A stretch of 64,000 nucleotides of DNA, taken from NCBI RefSeq assembly GCF_047495875.1, contig NC_092458.1:5043939-5107938 (forward strand), read 5' to 3'. The notes under the pieces are model-generated. The model had not been told where the DNA came from. It ran no database searches and saw nothing but the letters and a program-made list of their open reading frames with translations. A program made the translations under genes and the position numbers. This document shows, piece by piece, positions 1 to 10,599 of this stretch. The DNA is from Pithys albifrons albifrons (lineage: Eukaryota > Chordata > Aves > Passeriformes > Thamnophilidae). Within the stretch, counting starts at the first letter, position 1. Each line of letters starts with the position of its first letter.

Positions 1-139
1 ACAGGGGTAGAGATAGAAGGACTTTATGCTACAAGCTGCTGAATATTAATTCACTAAAATCTACAGCATTACATTTACTGTGTTCCTAAAATCTACAAAA
101 TATGAAAATTGAAAATTCAAAAAAACCTTTTCGGCATCA
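1..139 (-). mobile_element. Partial solo-type LTR (TGATGCC family), cut by window edge
   Basis: On the minus strand the element begins with TGATGCC at base 139 and runs off the window at base 1. Its first ~130 bases follow the 5' end of the LTR at 14305-14885 closely: a T-rich start, then two spaced copies of a TGTAGATTTTA motif with GGAACACAG after the first, then a TATCTCTACCCCTGT-like block. The base after the element is AGTG, so the matching 4-bp TSD should lie outside the window on the left. Only the U3 start is visible, so promoter and polyadenylation signals cannot be judged. It is a member of the same endogenous-retrovirus LTR family as 14305-14885, 32217-32796 and 58545-59110. No coding sequence is present. 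Confidence 0.8.
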
Positions 140-424
140 AGTGGGTAAAATGACATCCTCCAACTACTTCTTTACACTTCTATCATAGTAGTAGCTGACT
201 GCTGACTTTCCAACTTGAGTACTGTAATGCATCATAGTTACAAACCAAAACTCAGCTCTAAGTTATAACTGATTCAATATGGGCTAGTGCTTTTCTGAAC
301 ATGAAAATAGATGAGCTTGGCATTCCTGTTGAATCTTGAACTGAGACCAAGGTTTGAGTACGTTCTTTGTGAGCATTAATCAGTGCAACAAAGACATGTC
401 TCACAGTGCAACTTCTTACAACAT

Positions 425-928
425 GGATGGGCCACAACCAAAAGTCAGCTCCCGAGATCTGAAACTGCTGTGCAGCCCACAGTCATGAAGCCTTTCCTCA
501 ATGACGATCCATGCTGGAGCAGGGGAAGACTGTGAGGAGTCCTCCCCTGAGGAGGAAGTAGGAGCAGAAACAATATGTAATGAACTGACCACAGCCCCCA
601 TTCCCATCTCTTTTTGCCATTGGGGAGGAGAAGGTACAAAAAAATCTGACATTTAGTCTGAGAAGAAGGGAGGGGTGGGGAAAAGTGTTTTTAAAATTTG
701 GTTTTACTTCTCATTATCCTACTCTGATTTAATTTGCAATAAATCAAATTAATTTTCCCAAGTCAAGTCTGTTTTGCCCATGACAATAACTCATGAGTGA
801 TCTCTCCCTGTCCTTACTTCAACCCACAAGCCCTTCACTATATTTTCTTTCCTCTGTCCAGCTGAGGAAGGGAGTGATAGACCTGCTTTGGTGAGCACCT
901 GCCATCCAGCCAAGATCAACTCTCTACA
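425..928 (+). mobile_element. 3' part of an avian ERVL-type LTR
   Basis: This stretch resembles the 3' half of an LTR family common in songbirds. It has a GGAGCAGGGGAAGA block, GAGGAGTCCTCCCCTGAGGAGGA, a 'CCCCCATTCCCATC' block, a GAAGAAGGGAGGGGTGGGG block, an AATAAA signal at 738-743, a TCAAGTCTGTTTTGCCCATGAC block, a CCAGCTGAGGAAGGG block and a CTACA end at about 928. The middle blocks also match the LTR at 61357-62180, which keeps the other (5') half, so the two are partial copies of one family. The left boundary is uncertain (425-480) because the U3 start is missing. No flanking duplication was found, as expected for a truncated copy. The overlapping minus-strand open frames at 416-652 are by-products of this GC-richer LTR and are not genes. 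Confidence 0.72.
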
Positions 929-3208
929 TTCAGTGATCAAAGGAAGTAAAATATAGTTTTGGATTGAAGTTTCTATAATTTTGCTTACCATACAGCTCTT
1001 CCCTCTGAATTTTTTTGGGAAGAGAAACATTGACTTCAAAACCTGCCTCAGAACTGTATTGACACACTGTTGATCTGCAATACTAAATGCAGCAAAACTG
1101 TATGTGTGGTGATATCATATATATCAATTATTTGATAAAATGATCTACATTGCTATCTGCTCCCTTTATGCAAGTTCTCCTGACCTGTTTTGGTTCTCTG
1201 AGGTTCATTGAGTAAAGGTACAATGTAGCAGTTCCTGCATGGCTCAAACACAGTAAGTTGAGAGGAGAAAAAAAAAAAAAAGACTGGCAGCATGGAATGA
1301 CTGAACACTCTGCTCCCATAACATCAGGACAAAGGTAAAAATGGTAGGAGACAGCTGGGATGAGAAAGAATCTCACAGTGGGTGTGCTACAGAAAAATGA
1401 AGAAGGCAGTAAAAGAAGGGGACGGAAGTAAGTTTGATTGTAACAATGGCATATTCAAGGAAAGGGACTAGAAAAAAAAGAAAAAGGAAGGAAAAAGGTT
1501 TTATGCTGTTCCTTTAAAAGAAAAATCTTCAGGAAATTTCAAGAATATAAAACTGTCCCAGAAAAACCTCAGGAATTGTAGAGAATAAAAGTAAAGGTCA
1601 AAAACTCAGACAATTTGTTTATTGAGAAAACTGTGGGATATTATAGGATCCCAACCATGTTGTGCTAATTTGAGTAGAAAAAAAAAAGACATAAAATAGA
1701 CTGAAGATATATTTTTAATAGCACAACCTGCCTACTGAATGATTTAAAATTAAAATACTGAGATTCATGAAACAATTTGGTTAAGAGCTGAAGTCCCATC
1801 AAACACACTACACAGTGAAACCCCTGGGAAATTATGATCCTGCTTTTCAGTTTGGGACCAGGTTGTGCAGAGCAGAACCTGGAGAGATTTACCATGCCTG
1901 TCATGTCCATTTTGCACACTTGCCTTTCCCAGAAGATTAGGACTCTATTGCCACTAGTGGACAGCTCTGAGTTTTCCAATGCCCCCACTTTCAAACATCC
2001 TATGAAAAGTCTTAGTTCATTTGTCTCCATTTTTTCTGGTAAAGGTTACAGTGCTTTCCATTTCACTTAATTAATAATCAATGTTTAATTTGATTAAAAG
2101 CTTAAGATTCAATTATGTTTATTAAATAATTCTTTATTTTGGTCAGTTTTGTTGCCTTTAATGAGGTAATATTCCATAATTAAATCGCTGGATACAGAAA
2201 GCTGCTGTATAATTAATAAGACCACAGTTTAGATGACTTTGAATAATGAATCTAAGAAGGGCCCAGATAATTAAAAATGCTTATGACTAAATCTGTGACA
2301 TATTTCCTAACCACATTTGGAACGCAGGGGTGATCTTTCCAACCACACACTGCAACAGACTGTCTGTGTAACCTTGGACAAGCTATATAATCTTGCTGAG
2401 GCAAACTTCCTTTTTTTTTTTTTTAACACGGTCTTCAAGTAAGCACTTAATGGGAAGGAGAGGCACTCACTCTCTAAATGCAGAGTGTCCAGTCAGAAGT
2501 GATTTTCTTGGTACTGTCAGAAGACAAATAATAAGAGTCAGGGAACAAAACAGAGCTGAAGCAGGTAAGAAGTAGGGGACACATTTCTCAGTATTCCCTC
2601 AAGGACAGCTGCATGACAGATGGCTAAGGAAGTACGTAAAGAGTAGGCAAGGACTGTGGGGTATCTCTGCCTCTGTCTCACCCCAACAAAGAACAGTTGA
2701 TGGAATTAATGAGGTGCATCGTGGTGTTTAACAGCTTACATTTTCAGCAGGTTTTGAACCCAGCTCTACATCTGATCATCGGAACTTCCCCCATAAGGAG
2801 GGCTGCAATTTAATTACACACAGTGAAAAAAGAAACTTCCAACTTATTTTCTGTCTCTAGCTGCTATTTTTAATTTGTGCCTTTTATATAATGCACTATG
2901 AAGGCAAAGGAATAAACTTCATCCATTCTTATCTATTACATTTATTATTTAATATTTACATATATGTATTTCATATTACTCTGAGTCATCTCCTTCCCAA
3001 CCTGTGTAAGCTTTTCCTGGAAAAAAGCCATTCCACCTGTGTGATAACATCCCCTTGACTTTTTTCACTACATTTTCCTTTTTTCAAGAAACATGTATAC
3101 AAACTATATACAGTGCTCAAGTTGTGATACACCACATATTTGTGAAATGGCTAGATGATACTTTATATACTGGTCTTATTTAACTTCCTAACCATTTTTA
3201 TAATACTC
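929..3208. other. Unique AT-rich sequence, no gene seen
   Basis: No exon, RNA gene or recognisable transposon was found. Notable content is an A14 run (about 1268-1281), a purine-rich stretch near 1440-1500, a T14 run (2411-2424) and the homeodomain-motif stretch listed separately. Open frames at 1665-2030 (minus) and 1834-2070 (plus) overlap each other on opposite strands and match nothing I recognise. Confidence 0.6.
2060..2285. promoter_or_regulatory. Candidate conserved non-coding element, homeodomain-site cluster
   Basis: Within about 220 bases there are at least four TAATTA-core homeodomain-type sites: 2067-2078 (TTAATTAATAAT), 2177-2186, 2209-2219 and 2268-2275. There are also AACCACAG-like and CTTTGAATAATG elements nearby. 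Such clustering, in sequence that does not look like a repeat, is typical of ancient developmental enhancers. High A+T alone produces some of these matches, so this is an inference that depends on conservation data not available here. Confidence 0.25.
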
Positions 3209-4060
3209 TTATGCTCCTTTGACCAGTGTTGAGCATTTAACTGATGTTTTAATAACACCAGCTACAGTAATTTCAAGATTTCTCTCCTGAGAGGCAATAG
3301 CTAATTTAGAACCCATCATTCTGTATGTACAATTAAGGATGTGTTTCTCCATGTGCATCTCTTTGCATATATTGACCTTGAATTTCATCTGCTGTTTTAC
3401 TGTCCAGTCATTCAGCATCATGAAATTCTCCTGTAATTCTTTGCAGTCCATTTGAGAGTTGAATGCCTTGAATGCTTTGCAGCAGCAAATTTTGTCACCC
3501 TGTACTTACTTTCTTTTCTAGGTCATTTATGAATATATGGAATGGCTAAACTTCCTGAAAAGCAACATCCATTGTAGTGCCTCTCTTATCTGTATCTTTT
3601 GTTTTCTTTCATGTAACCACATAACCCCATTTTCCCACGTCTCCCTTTCCTATAATAATTGCCTTTAGTAAAACCCAAGAAAAAATTATCTTTAATCTCA
3701 AGACAGCTTAGTTTTCTTAAACGTTTTTGATGAGGGATCATGTCAAAAGCTGTTTGAAAATTCAAGTAGACCAACTCAGTAATTATCTTCATATATCACT
3801 GACTCCTTCAAAAAGCTCTGGGTTATTTGTGAGGTATGAATTCCCTTTATGAAAGCTCTGCTAATTCTTTGCCATGTGTCATATTCTTGTATCTATACAA
3901 GAAAGGCTGCATTTTTGAATTCTATTTACTTGTCTGCTTTTTATTATGGTTATTGTATATCTACCAGGAAAATCAAAGTCTAGTCTGTAGACCTCTACAT
4001 TGCCTTTTTCACCTGCTACTTTATAGTTCTCTAAACCAGGAAATTATTTTGTCAACTATA
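3209..4060 (-). mobile_element. Decayed CR1/L3-like LINE fragment (reverse transcriptase)
   Basis: Reading the minus strand, degraded frames resemble the non-LTR retrotransposon reverse transcriptase of the CR1/L3 group in the right order. Near 3990-4050 is a weak counterpart of the block before NYRP. Around 3830-3870 is a phrase like the F-x-KG-S-x-LTN block. At 3700-3790 'VYLNFQTAFDMIPHQ' corresponds to the Y-x-D-F-x-KAFD-x-VPH block, with the aspartate replaced by asparagine. At 3209-3451 'WTVKQQMKFKVNICKEMHM' corresponds to the W-x-x-x-W-x-M-x-F-N-x-x-K-C-x-V-M-H block near the end of the domain. The frame changes between blocks and the catalytic YADD/FADD region is not recognisable, so this is a dead fragment. 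It looks older than the CR1 copy at 37480-39074. Boundaries are approximate. Confidence 0.65.
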
Positions 4061-4664
4061 CTACCATAGTTGACTATTGAGATCGATTCCAAATTTCATT
4101 TTAAAGTTCTGTTCAAACGCTTGATAGAATAACATCTGGGGTTTTTATTTATTACTTATCATTTTACCTATTTGTCTAAAAAATTTCAGTTTGAGAAATT
4201 TAACTTGAGAATTAATATTTAGGGGGTTTGTCATATTCTTACTTTGTAAGAACTTCACCATCTACTCTTTTAGAAAAGATCAATGTAAATATCTAATTTG
4301 GCTTTTCTTCTATAGGTTGATCAGTTCTGAGAATTCCCTTTATGCCCTGAGACTCTGTCTGTCTTACAAGCACTGTGGTAAAGCTTCATTTTGATCAACT
4401 TGAAGGAAAAAAAAAAAAAAAGAAAGAAAAAAAACCTGTATATTTTACCCTTCGCAGCTTAGCCAAAATCTTTTCCTTATTCCACTTTTGCTTTTAATTT
4501 GGCCCAATTCATGCACTTTCTTGCCATCCTTACTCTGCTGTTCAACTCTGTTTGTTTTAGTTTGGCCTTTTCAAATACTTTTTGATAGACAGAACATGGT
4601 TGGTATCTCTGACTGTCTTTTAGCAGTCACCATACCAGCTGCAAGTATTTTAACCTTTTTCCTG
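4061..4664. other. Unassigned AT-rich sequence
   Basis: No gene or boundary signal was recognised. It contains an A-rich run interrupted by G at about 4408-4435. It may hold further decayed upstream LINE sequence belonging to the fragment at 3209-4060, but no diagnostic block was seen. Confidence 0.4.
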
Positions 4665-5290
4665 TGTTATGGGTTCACCCAGGTGGGCCTGGATTTGGGC
4701 TCTGGAGTTTGAACTAGGCCAAAGCTGTCAGCTGACTTGAGCTGGGCTGGGCTAACAGCTGACCTCTTCTAGCCAGTAAGTTTGTATTCCATACCACATT
4801 ATGACATCATCTCCAGGGAAGCAGGAACCAGTGTGGGAGTGGTTAAGGCAGTGGCTTCTCAGCCCTCCTCTTGGGAGGACTCACGATGCTGTCCCAGGGG
4901 GGATGGAGAGGACCAGGCCCACCACTGGCTCACAGGGTATCTCAGGAAAGTAAAATGCGTTGTTCTGGGTCTCTCCTTTCTGCTTGGGTTTGTCTCCCTG
5001 GGGAATAAGCTTCTTCTTAAGTAACGTGTAGTTAGGACAGTAGAATTTGTGTGTTCGTTAAGAAGTTGAGGTGGGGAACTTGTTGTTGCAGACTTGTGTG
5101 AGTGTATATTTGTACTCTCTTCTAATTGTCTCTTTCTTTCTGTGAAAAATATATGTAGATTTAGTATAAATGCAGTTTGAAGTGGTTTTTTTCTTTCCCC
5201 TCTCTTTTCCTCCCTTTCCCTGGTGTTAGGAGGGAGGCTTTTCTCTCTGTGCTTGGGGGGGTTGGCAGTTGCTTATCTCAAACCAAGACA
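4665..5290 (+). mobile_element. Complete solo LTR, ERVL-like, TSD TCCTG
   Basis: The element starts TGTTATGGGTTCACCC and ends CTCAAACCAAGACA, giving canonical TG...CA termini over 626 bp. It is flanked by a perfect 5-bp direct repeat, TCCTG, at 4660-4664 and 5291-5295. A 5-bp duplication is usual for class III (ERVL-type) elements. Inside, at about 4786-4810, is a TTCCATACCACATTATGACATCAT block, which has the same layout as a block in the LTR at 62500-63085 and contains a CRE/ATF-like core. The 3' part is T- and G-rich like the LTR at 60473-61012. There is no internal retroviral sequence on either side, so it is a solo LTR left by recombination between two LTRs. The plus-strand frames inside it (4488-4712, 4782-5024) are incidental. 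Confidence 0.85.
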
Positions 5291-8039
5291 TCCTGTGACT
5301 TTAATCTCCTTTTAAAAGGTTTCTTCTGCTTTCACTAACACTCATTATTCTGTAGATAACTCCTCTCATTCCTCAGCTGGCTTTCAAAACTGAGAAATTA
5401 TTGAGTACCTTATTTTGAGTTGCTGAATCTGGAAGAGGCCCAGCTGGCCTGGATGGGATGGAGAGGAGTATCTCAGCCACACAGTTACCCTTGTCCTAGA
5501 CAAATGTTGCTGTCTGGGTTACCAAGCAAGACACCTGAGAGATGGCAGATATGACCCAGTACTTTCAGGAGACTTGTGTTTCTCTAAAGGAACAGCTGGA
5601 GACCTGGCAAGATATATGACAGCATTTAAAATAGTACCCCTATTTAAGTGCCCAAATCACACAACCTGGAATTCATCTCTTTAGTTTAAACAAAAATGGA
5701 AATTTCTTGGCAATCTGAAAGATATGAGTGCCTACGAGGAATTTGACAATAGTTGGTTTTCCTGCCTACCTGGCAATGATACAACAAGACACAATAGTTG
5801 GAAATTAAAGCTATCAATATGTTATGAGAAAGTTTCTATCTTGTACTCTTGAAATATACTGTTGCAGTGAACAAGTTGACATTGGCCAATTTTAAATCCA
5901 AGTGGGATGTGCTGTTTCACAATATTGTCTTCAGGCTTGCAGCTCTGCTTTTGTTGCCATTTCCAGGGATCTGACAGAGTACACACTGCCTGCCCGAGAG
6001 GGGCACCAGTGTCCCAACTGTCCCAGGCTTTCAGTGAGCTGCTGTAGCATGAAGCCTCTCCTTGAGCACTGGGGCAAGTCAGAAAAGTTTTTGGCTTTCT
6101 GGAATAGTCCATACATCTTACAGCTCATCCCAAACTGCCCAAAAATGAGGGTGATGAGGGGGCCATAACACCAGCCTGAGCATATCCATGCTATGTGCAA
6201 GAAAAATTCCCTCCTTCAGAGGAGTCTGGAGGCAGCATGATGTGCTGAAGATGATCACAGATCATCTCTGTAGGCCTAATCGTTGCTGAGTCTATGAATA
6301 TTGTATATCATAGGTATTGCAGTGGACAGTTCTTTTCAAATTATCTCTTTAATAGTCTGCAAAACCATCTTCCTAATATTTTGTTACACAGGTCACTGAG
6401 GAAATAACTGCTATCAAGATGATCACAATTAAAGCAATAAAATTACTGATGAGACAAAGAAACTGTGATAGTTATTTTTATATGGTATGTAAAAATATCA
6501 GCTGCTACAGAACTTTCTGTAGTGCTGACAAATTGATCCTTATCTTCTATGGGGTGAGAGCATCAGCACATTTTGTTTCTATTCTTGAGGTCATTCTTCC
6601 TTACACAGGAGCTACTATTTATTGGCAGCAGTTATTCAAAACCTTCTTCTCACTCCATTTATGCTCAAGTTTTCTTTTCTTGTGGCTTTCTACATGCCCA
6701 TGATCTGTTATATCATGTCCATGGAGCATTATGTTCTGGCTAGGGATGGCCTACAAGATTCTTCAAAAACTTCTCATGACTAGTTGAACGAGTGTGTAGT
6801 TTTCTGAAATAATTTCTGATGATTGGACAGAACTCACTGAAACTTCCTTGCCCATGCCAATAGAAACAGTTTGAGGGAAGGATTCTTTGAGGCAAAGAGA
6901 AATCCAAGAGAAGGAGTTGGAGAGTTTTTGGAAAATGGGACTTTGGATCACTGATAGAAAAAAAAATAGAGGTACAGGAACCAGCTTGAAATCAAAGACA
7001 CTTAGTTTAAGAATGAGAAGGTGGACTTTCAGATTTCAAAAATGCATTTTTATATACCCTTAGTGATAGCCTGAGAGTTTGCTGTTTATGTCATGCTAGA
7101 TTAGAAGATTTTTAAAGGAAAATTATATGAAATTGAATTATCAATTATTCTGTCCCTGCAACTTAGATGAATTCTTTCTTCTTGAAAAGATACAGTCCAG
7201 CCAATTACAATGACTTAACTGGTAGAACAATGACCACCAAAAGATTTTCAAACCTTTTATCCACAGAGTTGGACACACATATTTTGTTATTCATTAGCAG
7301 AAACAAAGTTGAGTGCACATACATCCAGAATGTTTTCCCTCTTTATCTCTTTGAAAAGGAATGCTGCAATTTGAGAAATCCCTGATCAAACCATTTTCCA
7401 TTGTTCTACTTTTGATCATCAGTGCTGACAATATAAATATTTGTTTATTTTACCTTATTATGGGATTCTTAGAAGATATGTAGGTTGAGGCCCAGCACAA
7501 TACAGGGTTTCCTAAGGTGAAATTCCTGTGCTCTAGCTCTCCCACATCTTTCTTGGACTGCGACCACAAGTGGTGACATGAACTGTCTGCTTGGGATATA
7601 TGAACATTTGAGTCTCATCTCTATCAAGTAGATCTAAACAAAAAGAGTCTAGAAGATAAAAATAAATGAGCAAACCACTGCAACAGCCTTAATTTCAGTC
7701 AGGATTTTGAAGGTCAGTTGAACTGTAGGATTGAGGGCATGACAGATGCTGGGTTTGTCCTGTGTTGTCTTAGCACTTTGAGGAGGGGGAGGTTATTCTG
7801 TCTCTTAGCAAAAACAAAATTAAAATACATCTTTGAATACCATTGCCCTTATAGAGGAGGTATGTGCTAAGTGTCATACTTTTTCATAGTCTTGATAATC
7901 AGTAATGAAGAGGGTGCAGAAGATTACAAAACAACATAATCAAGTGATAATAATGCATATTTTAACCGACATGCATTTCAAAGTTTTAATGAAAATTAGT
8001 AGTCTATTGATATTGTAATGTCTTCAAGAACATACAGGC
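5291..8039. other. Unique sequence, no gene seen
   Basis: No repeat or gene was recognised. The stretch 5820-6200 is slightly richer in G+C and has overlapping short frames on both strands (5822-6112, 5902-6168, 5931-6200). None has a recognisable domain, and two opposite frames cannot both be coding, so I regard them as chance. Confidence 0.55.
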
Positions 8040-8235
8040 AAGTAATCACAGACCTCCCAAATGGACTGCATTACACATGCAATTAATTATGGAAGATGTT
8101 GCTGCTCAAACCACACTGGGATCTCTGAGATTTAAGGCAAGTGCTCAAGCATTTCACTGCAGAAAGCAGCTCCACTAACACAGCCAGCAGATTAACTATT
8201 ATATTTAAACCAGATGCTGCATTGCTGTGATATGG
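8040..8235. promoter_or_regulatory. Candidate conserved non-coding element with POU/homeodomain site
   Basis: Non-repetitive sequence holding ATGCAATTAATTAT at 8077-8090, an overlapping octamer-like (ATGCAAT) and homeodomain (TAATTA) site. It is followed by AACCACACT, several CAGC/CTGC E-box-like steps and TATTTAAACC. The dense, balanced composition looks like an enhancer rather than random AT-rich DNA. This is an inference, and only cross-species conservation would establish it. Confidence 0.22.
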
Positions 8236-10314
8236 CTCAAATCTGTTCTGCTAGCAACAATTTTTACTCATCTTCTTTAATAGCACAAATGCTTCTTCTT
8301 TTTCCTAAAGTAAAAGTTGGTATTTTTAAACACAGGCTGTGAGGGTTTGCAGGACAGAAAAAAAAAAACACCTACAGAGATGTTCTTTTCACAATATGCC
8401 CTCCACGCTGCAGGGGAAGAAAAGTTTAATCAAAGCACAATGCTTGTTCTTACTTTCTTTTTCTTTGACACTGCCTCAACCCAGAGCTCCCACTCTGATG
8501 TCCTTTCATGATTGTCAGGTTTTTCTGAAGTTAATTTTGTCACTAGGGAGCAAGTCTGAAGGCTCCTTACCATAATATGAGGGTTTGTAATAGTACCTCC
8601 AATTCTCAACGTAATGGCTTAATTTAAACCATGGAGGAGTTGTTTAGAAAACTGCCCTGAGTGTACTTTGACCTATGGTTACCTGTAAGCATGAACACAC
8701 ATTTTAAAAGATCTTCTATGTCTCTCAATGAAATTAAATCATTATTCTGAGAACTGAATCTCATACTGAGCTAATCTGAATAAACTTCTCTGTCAATTCA
8801 ATCCATCCAACTCCCAAACTGTACTGTGAGGAAAAGTAAAAGTCTAAGAGCATTCACTCTTGTCTATAGATTTGAGACTTCATGTACAGCAGGATCAAAT
8901 ATATTTAAACTGAATGGGAGTGGAGATGGAGAATGTAGCTTTTCTGTGACCTTTTTAAACTCTTTACTAGTAAGGCAAATACTCTGATCTTTTACTTGAT
9001 GCATGTCTTTCTCCAAATAAACCCCTGAGCACGTTCCAATTTCCTTGCTGGAGCAAGAAATTCTAAGTGATTCCTGAGCCCATTGCTATTGATCAGAGTT
9101 CTGTTACAGAAAGGAATGGGAGTAATAGGCCTAAGGCCTTTCCCCTTCTTCCAGACTCAAAAATGTTGCTACTGATGTAGGCTGATGAACACACTTGATG
9201 GTGTTGGGAGTTGTTATTTCTTCAGCACCACAAGGAAGGGAATATTGATGCCATTTTGCAAAAAAGGACAATATCCTATAAGCCTATTCGGGGTCATTTT
9301 CTGCTACAGGATTGTGTCCATCACTGATCTCAGCAACTGTTCTGTTCTGACAAGTCAACTTAGCTAAGAGTGTTATGAAGGGAGCCATAAACTTGTGGTT
9401 TGGAACACTTATCAAGGCTGTTAATGTAAGCAAACCACACCTATTAAATTGGAAAATAACATTCACCACGGTTTGGTAATTTTCAAGCTTTTGACACAGC
9501 TTAATTCACAGGTTAATTAAGCTTAATTCACAGGTTTCTGCAGGCTGAAACCCATTCAGTTCCCATGAGGGAACTGAAAATCCTACCCTCATTGGTGTCA
9601 GGCCTTTGAAATGATAGTGCGAGGAGACATGAGGACTGCCTGTTCAAAAAAAAAAAAGAGGAAAATATTTGGTTGCAGCCTTCCTTTTTCCAAACACTGG
9701 GGGAAAGGCTGCTGATGGCCTGTCCTACTACAGTTACATGGACGTTTCACCCAGACCAACTATCTTTATGTTTTGGAAAGGTGTTAAAAACCCCTGGTGT
9801 GGGAAAAGTCTGTGTTCTGCAATAAAAGAGATGGCAGATTTCAGTTCTTATTAATAAGTACTTTAAGCAGACCAAAACACTCAGACTTAGGCCTGAGTTT
9901 CAGCAAAATCTAAGGAAACCATAGACGTTTTTCTGAGGGGAGAAACCACAGATAAATAGATTTGCCTTAAAAGAAGGTGGTGATTTTTTTTTACCATTTT
10001 ATGTTAGTTGCTATTGGTATCCTTACAAACTTAAATGCTTCAGGAGACTATCCTTACTACTCATTGTATTGCTGTTTTAATGTTAAGAAAAAAGCAAGGA
10101 TGGCACTAAAACTTTGCATTAATCTGCACAAGCTGCTGAGAAATACTTTTCGTTCTTTGTATTTTTTTAAAAAGCATAACTTCCCTCACATGGAGCCCTG
10201 TAGAACGATTCTTGAAACAAAATCTACTAAATTCAATGGAGCCATTAGCCTTTATCATCAGTTCTCTCCACTGAAGCGTGTTAATACCTGACAAGGATGT
10301 TTCAATGATGCCAG
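8236..10314. other. Unique sequence with a 22-bp period direct duplication
   Basis: No gene recognised. At 9498-9536 a 17-bp unit, AGCTTAATTCACAGGTT, occurs twice with a 22-bp period, a small tandem duplication. An A-run lies at about 9646-9656. Short frames on both strands are not supported as genes. Confidence 0.55.
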
Positions 10315-10599
10315 TGTTGGGAGGAATGGGTTAAAAGCAGAAGACTGCTGAGGAGGATTGTAAATCACCCACGTGACCTTGCAGCTGGGAGTAACTGTTG
10401 ATAAGGCTGTGAACTGCAAGCCAAAGATCCTCTGGTATGGACCAATTTTAATGGTGCCTTCATTTCCACTTGTGCACCTCTGCCTGGGTGTTGCTTTGTG
10501 GATGTCCCAGTTAATGAGGTAAAGGAAATAAATTTACTCTTTGTATTCCAAATGTGAGTTTGTGGTTGTTCTGGGTGCCTGTCTTTGTCAGCTCACACA
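10315..10599 (+). mobile_element. Possible small solo LTR
   Basis: A 285-bp segment begins TGTTGGGAGG and ends CACACA. It contains an AATAAA signal at 10527-10532, about 70 bp before its end, followed by a T/G-rich run as in LTR R-U5 regions. Flanking pentamers are GCCAG (10310-10314) and CCCAG (10600-10604), an imperfect 5-bp duplication with one mismatch. No other copy in this window supports it, so it could instead be unique sequence with a chance polyadenylation signal. Confidence 0.35.

Noticed and set aside
5822..6200. Overlapping frames of 88-96 codons on both strands
   Set aside because: No family resemblance and no promoter or splice evidence; opposite frames in the same DNA cannot all be genes.
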